From Cladophialophora immunda (taxonomy: Eukaryota > Ascomycota > Eurotiomycetes > Chaetothyriales > Herpotrichiellaceae): a DNA stretch of 64,000 nt. Below the pieces are notes generated by a model. The model searched no databases. It was not told where the DNA came from and saw only the letters and a program-made list of their open reading frames with translations. The translations under genes and the position numbers were made by a program. Shown piece by piece: positions 34,201 through 45,281 of this stretch. Location: contig NW_015622543.1 in the NCBI RefSeq assembly GCF_000835495.1, forward strand, positions 4,452,619 to 4,516,618. Reading direction: 5' to 3'. Each line of letters starts with the position of its first letter. Position 1 is the stretch's first letter.

Positions 34201-34712
34201 GAATCCTCAAACCGTTTGGTGAATGGATAAGGCTGATGCCCTTCAGAGACATCAACATGTAACCAGCTCTCGAGCTCAGGGACAACGACATGCCGCAACT
34301 GCAAGCCTGGACCGGCAATTTGAAGCACCTCAGCAACGCCAGCCGGTAATGTTGCTGGCGTTAGTAGTAGAGTGCATTTTTTTGCCTTCAGGAGACTCGT
34401 TTGTCCCTCAAGACTGTTGCGTGGCGAGATAAAGAATGACTTGTATCCTGCTTTGGGGGCCGCCACAGAGAGAATTGCATATCTCAAGTCATGGGGACCA
34501 ATATAGGCCAGTGTCTCGAACGATTCACTACGTCCGATCGTGTTTTCAAGAAACCAAGCTGCATGATCAATCGCTTTGGAGAGTTGCAACACGGTAATTT
34601 CGTTGACTCCGGACATGATATCCTCATTTTGGGGGATGGCACATATGATTCGGTTGGGTTCTTGTTGTGCGAGATCATCAATGATCTGAGGGAGGAGGCG
34701 ATCAGGGGCCAT
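31206..34712 (-). CDS. Adenylate-forming (carboxylic acid) reductase, A-T-R, NRPS-like
   Basis: Activates a carboxylic acid as an acyl-AMP, loads it on a phosphopantetheine arm and reduces it with NADPH to an aldehyde or alcohol. Exons 34157-34712, 33937-34085 and 31206-33875 (introns 71 and 61 bp) give 1124 residues. Adenylation motifs: VIHTSGSTG across the first splice, FPFFHGAGIY across the second, NFIGQTESG, HRGRADDIIVLDNGEK and the lysine in KGTLQRR. The carrier motif DFFAHGMDSLLAL holds the phosphopantetheine serine. The reductase domain has GTTGGFGTYIL and the YAESKYVAE catalytic pair. A (GV)n repeat sits in a surface loop. There is no condensation domain. The start at 34712 fits the family N-terminus. 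Acid substrate unknown. Confidence 0.92.
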
Positions 34713-35294
34713 GTTAGGTATTGCCTTACACAGAGTGACAACCTCATAGACACTCACAGCGAAGATGAACAAGTGTTGAGCATCCTTATGCGCGGACAAA
34801 TACAGGATGAACGGTCTTTGTTTCTGTTATACTAGTAACCAGGTACACACGATGGTGTATCTCGTGTATATCCGGCAATACGTCCAAACAGCAACATTAT
34901 TTGCAATAATTCAAGCTTCGTGCCGTAATAGCCAGCCTAACCCCGTGCTGAGAGGATGCTCTGAGGGTATGCTATACCTGTGTCCGGCTCCGCGTGAGAG
35001 CGAGAGAGCGACCCGTCTAGATCGGCATTCAGATACCGAGAGCACTCGGGCAATTGCACAAACGCCGTGTCCGAGGCCACTGAAGCTCAGAATGGGTTGT
35101 CCCATTGAGGAGAGAGTCATTCCTGGCTTTCCTCTTGTGTGCTGAAAGGGGAGGGTACTCCTGAGCTCACTCTATATAACACGGCGATAATGGTATACCA
35201 TCGTTTACACGGATTTACACTTCTCATGAAGTGGAATTTGAAAGATTCAACTATGTATAAATGTACTCTGTTTCCCGACCAACCCTCCCCGTGT
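34713..35294. other. Promoter of the reductase gene
   Basis: About 580 bp between the reductase start and the 3' end of the upstream APH-like gene, both on the minus strand. No gene or known site. Confidence 0.4.
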
Positions 35295-36797
35295 TCACTG
35301 TTCTGCAGGGACAGTTCTAAGTCCGATCTCAAGCATCCCAGGCGCGAACCGAGATTGGATATGGAAGTATAGAATGTCGCTTGAGTGTCCCGTCTGGAGA
35401 TCATACACCTTTCGATTCATGGCCACCTGCATGCGCAACACTCCCCACACCTGACAGAATTGAATGTAGTCTTGACGGATCTGGCGCCCGCCTTGGGAAT
35501 AGTAGCGGTCCAAGAAGATCGACCAGTCCACCGAGGCAGGAAGATGTGCCCGTAGATAAGCCAGATCGTCCTCTGGCGCTCCCAGGTCGGCCGTCTCCCA
35601 GTCGACAACGCCCGTGATTTGATTCTGGTCGTCGACAAGGATGTTTCGAAGGTCAAAGTCGCCGTGGGTCATGACGGCCATGTCTGAACATGCTGGGACA
35701 TGGTTCTCCAGCCAGTGGAAGAGCCAAGTGATTGACAGCGACGGTAAATGCTCGTGCATCTCTAGATGGCGTCGCAATTCTCGAAGCCTCCGCTTGTAAC
35801 AAGATTCCACTGATTCATGTGATATATCGCCGGCGCCGCGGGATTTGTAGAATCCAGCAAACTTTTCTAGAGTGATGTTGTGTAGCCTGGCCAAAACATC
35901 TGCCATGTTTCGGAGCAGCTCAGGGGGGATCACTTGGTCGTCGCCCATGAATAGGGTTCCAGGAGGTCGTCCGCGTAACCTTTTCATGGTGTAGAAGGTG
36001 TCGTCGACAAAGTCCAACTTGAAGGCGATCTCCTTGGGAATGGGCGACGGAAATCCCTGCGACTCTAATATCTGCAGGAGTTTGAACTCTTCGTCAAGGT
36101 CGAGAAAAGGTGCTATCACGGTTGGAATACTTTTGCGGATGACCAACTCTTCATCCTCAGCGCCGTCCATCGCGATGGTGCAGAAATATGTCTGGTTCGA
36201 ATACCCACCGGCAACGGCAGAGAACTGAGTCACTCGCAAAGGTCGTCCACGTTGGCTGACGAGCCAGTCTTCCAGCAGCTCTCGAGTCAATGTCTTTCTC
36301 ACTGTAGGCACTTTGGACTTTGAAATTCCATTCACCATGCCATTGGAAGGAGGAGGATGAGAGTCCAAATTTCGTAGCTTGTCCAAATATTCAAATTCCC
36401 ACTCTGCGGCTTTTCGAAGTAATGCGCCAGCTCGCACATCGTCCGCTTTCCTCTCGGAGAGGCGGGCGCACATCAAGTCCAACTCTTTGATCAGAATTCC
36501 ATGGGTCTGGGAGAGCGAATCAAAGTCTCTGACTTCTGTTTCATCGGTTGTTGAAACTGGTGGTGAGCACACATCGGGAAAGGTATGGCAAAGTTCGTCG
36601 ACTAGATGCTTGCCATCGTTGATCACGGTCTTCAGAACATGTATACCTCCAGAGGTTCGCTTCAAGACATCCTCAAGAACCACTCGAATGAGACTGGCTG
36701 ACTCTTTGCTTGTGGTCGACTCAAGCTCAGGCAGAACGTAGGTGTTCAACGCAGCCAACGCTGCGTGAATGTGCCGTTCATTGGAAGTGACCTTCAT
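35295..36797 (-). CDS. Aminoglycoside-phosphotransferase-like kinase with N-terminal helical domain
   Basis: Single exon, 500 residues. The C-terminal two thirds is an APH/choline-kinase fold: a Gly-rich start (FSAVAGGYSNQTY), the ATP-lysine strand LVIRKS, the hinge-region MKRLRGRPPG, the catalytic loop THGDFDLRNILVDD and the metal-binding GVVDWETADLG. The N-terminal 150 residues are helical and resemble domains found with APH proteins of CoA-ester pathways (bacterial APH/ACAD10-like neighbours). Such kinases phosphorylate small metabolites such as hydroxyacids or hydroxyacyl-CoAs, consistent with a catabolic cluster, but the substrate is not known. It is divergent from the SRPBCC gene. Confidence 0.82.
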   Translation of the reverse strand: MKVTSNERHIHAALAALNTYVLPELESTTSKESASLIRVVLEDVLKRTSGGIHVLKTVINDGKHLVDELCHTFPDVCSPPVSTTDETEVRDFDSLSQTHGILIKELDLMCARLSERKADDVRAGALLRKAAEWEFEYLDKLRNLDSHPPPSNGMVNGISKSKVPTVRKTLTRELLEDWLVSQRGRPLRVTQFSAVAGGYSNQTYFCTIAMDGAEDEELVIRKSIPTVIAPFLDLDEEFKLLQILESQGFPSPIPKEIAFKLDFVDDTFYTMKRLRGRPPGTLFMGDDQVIPPELLRNMADVLARLHNITLEKFAGFYKSRGAGDISHESVESCYKRRLRELRRHLEMHEHLPSLSITWLFHWLENHVPACSDMAVMTHGDFDLRNILVDDQNQITGVVDWETADLGAPEDDLAYLRAHLPASVDWSIFLDRYYSQGGRQIRQDYIQFCQVWGVLRMQVAMNRKVYDLQTGHSSDILYFHIQSRFAPGMLEIGLRTVPAEQ

Positions 36798-37618
36798 GTT
36801 TGTAGTCTCTAGTTTGATTCAAATCAGTAGATTTCCTCTCTCTCAGAAGATAGCTCTAAGTTAATCCAAGTCAATGGAAGATTTCTCCATCCATTGTCAC
36901 CACTGGTCGCGTGACAGGCCCAGCGCCGCCAGAAACTATCGAGGCAGGGAGGGGTTCAAGGTGTCTTGATTCCTGAATAGCGTTAGTCTCTGATTTCGGA
37001 TGCATGAATGGATTGCTCTCACCGATGCAAATTGAAGATCTGGGCTGACTGCAGAGACCCAAAGACCCGGAGACTCCAGAAGTGAGAGAAACAACCATGA
37101 GTCAGGAGTAGCCCTTCTGTTGGTTTCAATCGCCCAATCAGAAGAATCATACGCATACCTCCTCACGGCGACTAGGAGCCCGGGCTGGGGAGAGCACGGG
37201 AGCACGGTCGGCGAGTACATTGAAACCTGGCGCCGGCAGCAAGGGATGTCTTCCCTCTCGCCGTAACTGAGCTGCAGAGGCCAAGATCTGTCTCTCTTTT
37301 TCTCGGCAGAGGAAGGCGAGGTTGAATGTTCCATGTTCCGGGCCGGATTTGTAGGTAGACAACCTTAATTGTCGATCTAGCTACTTCTGGCCATTTGGCA
37401 CCTGGCACTCTCCACCAGAGTGGAGACAAACTTCTACATACAGCGTGCATGGTATGCATGAGTGTGCAGGTGTGACGAGCATAGAACCTCTGCATCCAGG
37501 TTTGACATCATATCACAACGCAGAAAACGAAACCATCTCCTAAAGACAACAGCATCATACATAGTCATCACTCCACCGAGATTGATCATTGCAGCAATAC
37601 AGTATACCTTCACCCGCC
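36798..37618. promoter_or_regulatory. Divergent promoter region
   Basis: 821 bp between the APH-like gene (minus) and the SRPBCC gene (plus). Short open frames are present but none is supported. Confidence 0.45.
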
Positions 37619-38095
37619 ATGGGCAGGACGCTGATCCACGAGGAGCAAAAAACCCTCCCCTTCCCAGTGGACCAAGTATGGGCAATCCTAAGCGGCTTCG
37701 GGGCGATCAAGACCTGGATCCCTACCATCGACGCCTGCATCACCAACGGCAGCCAAGTTGGCGCAGTGAGAACAGTCTATTACAGCGGCACCTCGATCCA
37801 AGAGAAACTCCGAATCCTCGACTGGGAAAACCACACAATCTCCTACGAAATGCTCGAGCCTACAGGTCTGCCGATGAAGGGGGGTCATGGCACTGTGTCT
37901 CTGGCTGCTGCGGGGGTCGGTGCCAACGAAACCAGGGTAACGTGGACTTCGGATGCTGAGGAGGTGGATGATCAAGGAAAGCAGGTTATCGCGTCCATCT
38001 TTGGGCCTTTTATTCGAGGCTGTATTCGGGGCTTGGAGGAGGCGCTTTCGAGGCCGACTGTGCCTATGGTAGACCCAGACCCAGACCCGTCATAG
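37619..38095 (+). CDS. SRPBCC (START/polyketide cyclase-like) protein
   Basis: Single exon, 158 residues. The start MGRTLIHEEQKTLPFPVDQVW followed by a Trp-Pro turn (KTWIP), a Gly-rich strand, a TVYYSG-type strand and a long C-terminal helix (IASIFGPFIRGCIRGLEEAL) are the usual order of the helix-grip fold. Members bind hydrophobic ligands or act as cyclases/dehydratases. No catalytic residue can be pointed to. Its place between the kinase and CoA-ligase genes suggests it handles an intermediate of the same pathway. It converges with the CoA-ligase gene with only 109 bp between the stop codons. Confidence 0.75.
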   Translation: MGRTLIHEEQKTLPFPVDQVWAILSGFGAIKTWIPTIDACITNGSQVGAVRTVYYSGTSIQEKLRILDWENHTISYEMLEPTGLPMKGGHGTVSLAAAGVGANETRVTWTSDAEEVDDQGKQVIASIFGPFIRGCIRGLEEALSRPTVPMVDPDPDPS

Positions 38096-38204
38096 TCTCT
38101 TATCTACCTAGTAATCTCTAACGGAATTCCAAACTATTCTATCTAGAGGTGAATGGAGATATGTTCTTCTGGGCACTGTCCTTGGATTCCCATTCCAAAG
38201 TAGA

Positions 38205-40835
38205 TCAAAGCCGGGATAGCAGCATTGCGTCTTCCTCTTGTGCCGCCCTTTCAATGTCGTAGTACTTCTGATATAAAGGTAGGCTCTCCGGATTAGCGAC
38301 AACCGTTGACTCGGCTTTATGTCCGCTGATGATCTTCTTGACGAGGATCTCAAGCTTCTTGCCCACGTTCGAGTATGGAATATCATCCACATAGAAGACA
38401 TACTTTGGAACATGCCTCTTGCTGAGACTTTGCCCAATCTTGGCCTTGATCTGTGTCCGAAGCGCCGCAGTTCTTTCCACCCCGGGTTTCAGTTTCAGGA
38501 AAAGAATGACTACCTCGTCACGGTCGGTCGATCGTCGCTGACCAGTACACACAGAGTCCTCGACCTCAGGAAACAATCGTACAACGTTGTAAATCTCCGA
38601 AGATCCAAAGCGGACCCCGGAAGGATTTAGTACCCCGTCGCTGTGTCGGTACATGTCAGATGTCAGCTTGTACAATAAAACCTTATGAGCGTTAGTCATT
38701 GAGCCAGGGGGCGGCACTCACGACCGTCCCAACATTTGTATACCTCGTGTACGGGGATTGATCCGAATCAAATCTCCTTGCACCCAGGTATCCGGGCCGA
38801 ACATCGAGAAATAGGCATCCTTGTATTTCTCAAGACCATCAGGACCCCAAAAGGTCAATGGCTGGCTGGGAAATGGAGCCCTGCACACCAGCTCGCCGGA
38901 TTCATCGGTACCCTCGAGTGATTGGCCACGAACTGATGTAGGATCGAAGATATCGACTGCCATGCCCAAAGCCTTGTCTGAGATCTCATTGGCGCGAACC
39001 GGAGTCAAAGCATTGCCGCCAACGACTAGAACAGAACCAGGATTGAGTACCCGTACGTACACGGTTGGGGGATGAATGAATTGACTGACAAGAACAGGAA
39101 CAATCCGTTCCTCCGCTGCCAGAGATCAACTGAACTTTGGGCGGGAAGCCATGATTGTAGAACCACTTGGCGACATCTGAAGGAAGAACCGAGCCTGTCG
39201 ATGTTACTTTTCTCAACGCAGAGAGATCAAGCACGTCTCCTAGTAACTTATAAGTTTTTAAGCCACACGAGTATTGGGTCAGTGTCACTTTAACTTACTC
39301 GGCCGGACGTTGCTGTCCATCAGGTCGGTTAAGTACTTTGCCGATGTTCCAAAAATACTGACCCTGTGCAGTCGTCAGTCGTCGACAATGACCCAGATGA
39401 CAGCCTTCCCATCAATGTAGAGGGCTTGAGGGTTCATACTTTATCTTGGAGATGATCTTCAAGAGAAAAGGAGGGTCTGGGTAGACTGGAGAGCCTTCAT
39501 GGACAACTATTGTTGTTCCGATACTCATGGCAGTCAAGAGAAAAGCCCACATGATCCATGCAGTCTATTGACATTACCATTAGAAGGTAGACAAAGCGGT
39601 AATCGGTAAAGATGGATCTGCCCTTACGGTGGTGTACTGGAAAAGGATATCTTTGGGCAAGACACCGATATGGAGGACATAATCCTTCTTGACCTGCAAA
39701 AGCACTCCCTGTGGATAGTCAGTAATGAGCATTTTCATTCCACTCAAGGGTTCACGGCGAGTCAGTACGTAGACTTACCCCTGCACTGTGGAGAATGCAT
39801 TTCGGAACGCCAGTCTATAAGAGTTAAACATGAGTCATGAATGGTCCCAACACTTGATTGAAGCCTTACTCACTGTTCCTGAGGAATAGAATATGAAAGC
39901 TGGCGCCGAGAACGGCATCTGCTCGAATTCCATCTTCCCTCCCTCCCCCTTTGTATAGAAATCACGCAGATCTAGAGTCTTTGGAATCTGGGTCGTAAGA
40001 TCCGGGCTGCTGGTGCTGGTGCTACCACCTCTGCCGCAGAGGACGATCCTGTCGAGCGAAAGGCCTCGGGCAGCAACTGGCGCCCATTCCAGAATCGTCC
40101 CGCTGAGGTCCCGGCGCTTTCCATTGTACAACACCGTGGTGTCGGTGAAGATCAATTTGGGGTCGATCTGAACGATACGGTCGAGAATTCCCTTTGAGCC
40201 AAAGTCCGGCGATATCGATGACCATATCGCCCCAATTGACAGCGTGGCCAGACACAGAGCAATCGCCAATCTCGACGCCGAAATGACTGCGGCAACTCGA
40301 TCGCCGCGTTTCACGCCGCCCCTGCGCATTGCAGTCGACAGCGTTTCTACCTGCGTGAAAAGCTCCCCCCAAGTGACGGATCGATGGTCAAGGCTGCCTT
40401 CTGTCGTCTCGATGATGGCGATTGCAGATGGATCGCGGTGACAGTGTTTGAAAATGCTGCCGGCAAAGTTCAACTGTGCGTCCGGGAAGAATATCGGACT
40501 TGGGAACATGCTGGGAGTGCCAGTATCCTATCACCAGAACGTGAGCAAGACTACTCAGGTAGTAACGATAGCCTGTGACTAACACTGATATTGGAAAATA
40601 CTCTTGAGGGCAGCTTAGTTGCCCCGATATCCAAGAATTCAAACACGGACATCCAGAAATCCTGGGATGTGCTTGCGTTGACGGACCAATTATGGATGTC
40701 CTTGTAGCTTTGCAGAGAGAGGTTATACCGTTGATTTACCAGGTCACGAAACTTTGCAAGAGAGGAGTCTGTTAGGTCGCTCTTCGAAGGCACCCATATG
40801 ACTGGATTGGCATCACCATCACCAGCGTCGTCCAT
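38205..40835 (-). CDS. Acetoacetyl-CoA synthetase
   Basis: ATP-dependent ligase forming acetoacetyl-CoA from free acetoacetate, cytosolic. Nine exons: 40602-40835, 40528-adjacent exon 39874-40527, 39779-39814, 39628-39708, 39440-39564, 39299-39363, 39090-39239, 38722-39025 and 38205-38640; all phases agree and the product is 694 residues, the usual family length. Order: N-terminal VIWVPSKSDL and YKDIHNWSV, LNFAGSIF, the nucleotide loop FYSSGTTGVPKCILHSAGG built across two introns, the family signature ISGSGGTDCSCSFVGGN (spliced), [36 protein letters not shown] and the C-terminal SKRHVPKY. This differs from acetyl-CoA synthetase. Neighbouring hydrolase chemistry could supply acetoacetate. Start chosen at the family N-terminus. 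Confidence 0.9.
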
Positions 40836-41418
40836 GGTGTTGGTGTTGGTGTTGGTCAATAGCAGGCTGGAGGTTGCAATTGGAGCTTTTGGAATTGGCT
40901 GATTTGTATTTGCGTGTGTTTCAAGCACCTCTGTTATCAGTTGGTCCTTAAACGAAGCTTCAGCACTTCTGAATAAAATGTCGAGAGAGCACGCGAGCGA
41001 ACGATTTTGCCAAGAACAGCAAAGCAAATAGCAAAGCAAGCTATGGCTAGAATGGCACTCACCCAGAGTACCTACAGAGGACCAGGTATTGCAGGTATTG
41101 CTTCGGGGAAATGTCATACCTGGTCCGATCATCGAAGTTGCGGTCGTCAAAGCATTGGAGCCCTCAAGCTCCACTAACAGATCAGCCGTTCCGGCCTCCG
41201 GTTTCCGGTCGAGAAAGGTAAAGCTCGGCCCGTTTGACCAATCGGGAGTGTTTGTCTGATAGTTTCCACCAATGATATCGCCCCGCTTAGTCACTAACTG
41301 CTCAATGATTCTCCAGTCCTATTACTCCTATCATCACTCCCCAATACCTGATATCTCTTGGTGACCTATCAAACAAGACGAGGCGGAGACTCTCGAGAGA
41401 GACGGAGCGTGTACGGTG
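40836..41418. other. Intergenic with an unexplained coding-like frame
   Basis: Upstream of the CoA-ligase gene on the minus strand, an ATG at 41294 opens a frame of about 73 protein-like residues (containing TADLLVELEGSNALTTATSM) that meets a GTATGA donor near 41120. I could not join it in phase to the ligase, and the ligase N-terminus is already complete without it. It may be a fragment of another gene or an unread upstream exon. Confidence 0.35.
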
Positions 41419-42492
41419 TCACTTCCAAACAGCCCCTTTCTCCGTCAACATATACCCCATCCTCTGGCTCAACCAATCCGGTCTAGCTACAGCGAGTTCC
41501 TTTTCCAGGTCAAAAACCTCACCCCCTTGAACGAAGAGACCTTTCCCGGCCGCAGCGGCTCCCTGGTTGATCAGATAACATATCGCGTCTGCAACGACGT
41601 CGGGCTTCTGAGACGGAATCCCCATGTCCTGCATTTGTTTCCAGAGCACCTCGAGATCGTCATTAGTATCTGCCTTCACATCAACGCCAGGGAGGGATGC
41701 GAGTAAAGACGTTTCAGTCATCCCGGGAGCAACAAGGGCCATGGTAACTCCGAGTTTGGACGCTGATGGCGACAATGCGCGCAGGAGACCGACCATAGCT
41801 TTTAGGAATATGATTAGTATCACTTCCTCGCGTTGCGTGCTCCGAGTCCTGAGTGGGAAGTTGAACTCACCGTGTTTTGAAGCCGTGTAGATGGGCATCC
41901 CCTCTGTAGCAAAGTATCCCGCGAGACTCGCGGTAAGGACGATGCTTCCCCCATCGGCATTGCGTCGCAAATAATGGATCCCGAGAACGATGGTGTTCAC
42001 CGTGCCCTTGACATTGACATCGATTGTTTTATAATTAGGTTCTCGTGGTTGTGGTAGTGGTGGTGGTGGTGGCTGGGAAGAAGTAGAAGTAGAAGTAAAA
42101 GTAGAGGTTCCAGGGTCGTCCGTTGAAAAAAAGACATCTCCCACATCATTGACGCCGGCATTCACGAGAACAATGTCGATTCTTCCAAACGTCGAGAACG
42201 CCTTCTCAAACAGCGAACAAACGGAGCTCCATTGAGTCACGTCACAGTACTCGTAACGTGGGACGTGGAGATTCTCGCTTATGCCCTGAAACTGCGACAT
42301 CGACTTCGACATCCATGCTGAATCGGCAGCGGAGGGTGGATGGATATCGCCCATCATGACATTCCCTCCGAGTTCATGGATGAGGCGGGCTGTGCAGAGA
42401 CCAATCCCGGAGCATCCGCCTGTTATGATGGCCGTTTGACCCGCAAATCCCTCGTGAGGGAGGCGACTTCTTGCCACGTCGATGCTGGTCAT
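41419..42492 (-). CDS. Short-chain dehydrogenase/reductase with Pro-rich insertion
   Basis: Two exons, 41871-42492 and 41419-41798 (72 bp intron GTGAGT...AAAAG, phase 1), 333 residues. The splice replaces an unlikely insertion with the normal YTASKHAMVGLLRAL catalytic helix. Motifs: TGGCSGIG cofactor loop, CDVTQW, VNAGVND, SIVLTASLAGY and YTASK. Between the NAG strand and the next helix lies an unusual low-complexity insertion of about 25 residues rich in Ser, Thr and Pro (STFTSTSTSSQPPPPPLPQP), encoded by GGT/GAAGTA-type simple repeats. The family is NAD(P)-dependent oxidation/reduction of alcohols. It may process products of the reductase or monooxygenase. Confidence 0.85.
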   Translation of the reverse strand: MTSIDVARSRLPHEGFAGQTAIITGGCSGIGLCTARLIHELGGNVMMGDIHPPSAADSAWMSKSMSQFQGISENLHVPRYEYCDVTQWSSVCSLFEKAFSTFGRIDIVLVNAGVNDVGDVFFSTDDPGTSTFTSTSTSSQPPPPPLPQPREPNYKTIDVNVKGTVNTIVLGIHYLRRNADGGSIVLTASLAGYFATEGMPIYTASKHGEFNFPLRTRSTQREEVILIIFLKAMVGLLRALSPSASKLGVTMALVAPGMTETSLLASLPGVDVKADTNDDLEVLWKQMQDMGIPSQKPDVVADAICYLINQGAAAAGKGLFVQGGEVFDLEKELAVARPDWLSQRMGYMLTEKGAVWK

Positions 42493-43010
42493 GATTGAAT
42501 AGTTGGGGTGTTATGGGTACATTTACAGTGGTGGCTAAAGCTCAATGCGAGGTGTGAGATTGAAATAATAAATATATGAACATTGAAGACTAAGTTTAGC
42601 TGAGGGCTCTGTTGGCTTGATATATTATATATAATACCGATCTGCAAGCTTGTAGCTTGCATGCAGCATACCAGACTTTAATTGGATAAGCGGAACAGTA
42701 TTGAAACTCACATGCCAGGTAAAAAGACCCGAGCATGCAGTATCCTGGTTCCGGAACAATGAACATTGTACAGTCAAGGCGGTATAAACTTATCTACTGA
42801 GAAGCTGTACCAGAGAGTCTCATTTTCGGAACAGTGCTACACCTACGCACCTCCTCTGGCATATAACAGTGAATATCGTGCCCCAAACATGTACACAGCA
42901 GTCGGGCACAGCGATTGCAAACTTGATATCTACACGAGACCTCCCATCTGGCTGATACATTCTTTCGTGCATTCACTCAGTTTGACCTATTGAACCCCGT
43001 CTCGGCAGCT
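42493..43010. other. Intergenic, nothing recognised
   Basis: About 520 bp, AT-rich near 42560-42660. Promoter of the SDR gene presumably. Confidence 0.4.
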
Positions 43011-45281
43011 TCAAGCAGACTCCCATGAAGTCTCTTCCAACTTCTTCTCTTCCGACTTCTTGTGAAGCTCCTTGGCCACCAAATGCGCCGTCTCGGGATT
43101 AAGATCTGGACAAAACCAAGACCCAATAGTTCCCAGCGCACAAAACGCGATACTAGTTAGAAAGCACGTCCGATACGCTTGAGCATTCGCCGTCTGATAA
43201 GCGTCCAGCCCGATAGCAAGGATCCGCTCAGTCAAGCCCGGAACACTCGAGGCAGGCAACAGGCCTTGAAGCACTTGAAGCAGAGCCGGTACCTCAGTCA
43301 CCGGAAGCCCAGCTTGCACCACGGCCGCTGGAACCAGCGCCGGGATGGTGGTTTTCAAGCGGTTTGCAAGAATGGTGGAATAGATGGTTGAGGCGAGCGC
43401 GCCGCCTAACGAGCGGAAAGACGCAGCGAAGCCCACTGCAAGGCCGATGTCGTCCTGTTTGTCAATGGCAATGCTCGACTGCGTCAGGGATACTGCCTCC
43501 ACAATGCCGAGGAAAAAGCAGCCGATGACGAGCATCGACGCGGTGACGGCTTCGTTGTGCTGTGTGGCTACAGCGACTGCGCCTGTGAATGCGGTGCCAA
43601 TCACCATGCACACGACCATGAAGTACCTCAAGTGTCGAATATACGAGGCGACTGCTAGGCCGACGAAGTCGCCGAAGGTGATCATACCGCTGGCAGCGCA
43701 GAATTTCCATCCAAGGAGGGAAGGAGACGCTGGGTAGAGTGTTTCCACCATTGTTGGCCAAATGATACTTGTGGTAGGGTCAGTCTCGGTCTTAGCAGTC
43801 CATAAAATCGGTACTGGAAGAGTCCGGATCTCACCTGAAACCATAGTAAGCCATGGCAACCACTGTCACTGTGATGCACACGGCAATGTATTGGCGCCGG
43901 CGGAAGAGTCGCAACGGCACATAAGGCTCTCTGGGAGAAGCAAACCACTCATACACAAAAAAGGCGATCATGCACGCGGCACCGATGACAAGTGCACATA
44001 ACACATGAGCACCGTCCCAGGCTGTAATCAGAAGAGGGTTAGTTAATCAGAGACTCGTACAAACGAAGAGCGGTCGCAGAGAGTCGAGACTGAAACTCAC
44101 CATAGAGAGAACCTCCCCAATTCAAGCCCAACATGAGCAGAGTAACGCCTGCTGTGAAGAGGATGAACCCAATGTAATCGAAATGGGCGATCAATTGCCT
44201 CTTGGACGTACGGCCATGATGCAGCATTTTGAACGTGGGCGGGTAGTAGAACAGATACCAGCAAGACGTGGCCAGACCATTGATGATAATAAAGACGTAG
44301 AAGATCCATCTCCAGCTCATGTCGGGGTTATTGGCAATGGCCGTGCCGGTTTTTGCACCAAAGGCATTGAAAGGGGCTCCGATAAAGTACAAGCCGGCGT
44401 TTGCGACGAAGCGATACTTGATAGGCACGAGTTCGCCGATGACAAAAGCAAAGGATCCTTGGGTGGCGGCAGCTGGAATAGCCCGTCAGTGAGCGTGTTT
44501 TCCCTTTCTTTCTCTTCTTGTTCTTTCTTCTGGATTCGCTGAGCCCAAGGCTCAAGTTTCTTACTTACCTGCTCCGACGAGTGTCATGCCGCCAATAAGT
44601 GTCGGGATGTTCTGTGCCCTGGCGCAAACAATGCAGCCAACCAGACCCAAAGCTGAACCAGAGATGAAAAACCAGCGTCGGCCGAAGAGATCAGTCACTC
44701 GGCCCACCAGGGTGCCTATATACCTTTTGTCAGAATTACCGGCGCTGGGGAATTCCGAATCATAAATAATAGATGAATAGGGAGATAAATGTACTCACTC
44801 ACTACACCCAACATGAGGATGTATATAATAGCAGCCCAAGTTATCGAAGTCCCCGGGCCGCCAATGTCCACATAGACCTTTCCCAGATTCGGGGCGATGA
44901 GAGTGAAAGCACCAACACCGGCCATCAACCCGAACGCACTCGCCTATACATTGTAATTGTAATTGTCAGTGTCGTGTTACATTGGATTGGGTCGGGGCCA
45001 AAAGAGAGTGAACACCACGTCAACGGTAAAACAACGTGACAAAGGTAAAGGTAAAGAAAGTATTGCTAGCAACTCACAGCATAAGACCCCACAAAGAGAG
45101 GACTGTAGTAGTATCCCTTTGGAAGTTGACTCTCGTCGATCGGCGACACGCCAATGCCATCAATGGCATATTCAACGTGCGTTCGCCCGACGGCATTCCT
45201 GTCCCTGTCCTTATCCTGTTCCCGCGGTTGATCCACCACCTGGACTGGGACTTCCAGCTCCGAGTGTAGTGAAGCGGTCAT
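43011..45281 (-). CDS. MFS efflux transporter, TRI12/DHA-14 type
   Basis: Six exons: 45078-45281, 44799-44943, 44569-44715, 44101-44472, 43835-44021 and 43011-43767, with introns of 134, 83, 96, 79 and 67 bp; the product is 603 residues with about 14 hydrophobic helices. Seen: cytosolic N-terminus, first helix SAFGLMAGVGAFTLIAPNLG, the MFS loop LVGRVTDLFGRRWFF, the GELVPIKYR segment and the C-terminal helices with FRSLGGALAS. The arrangement resembles trichothecene-type efflux pumps in fungal metabolite clusters. Located in the plasma membrane; probably exports (less likely imports) the compound handled by the neighbouring enzymes. A tandem GTGAGTGAGT at the second donor offers an alternative site out of phase. 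Confidence 0.88.
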
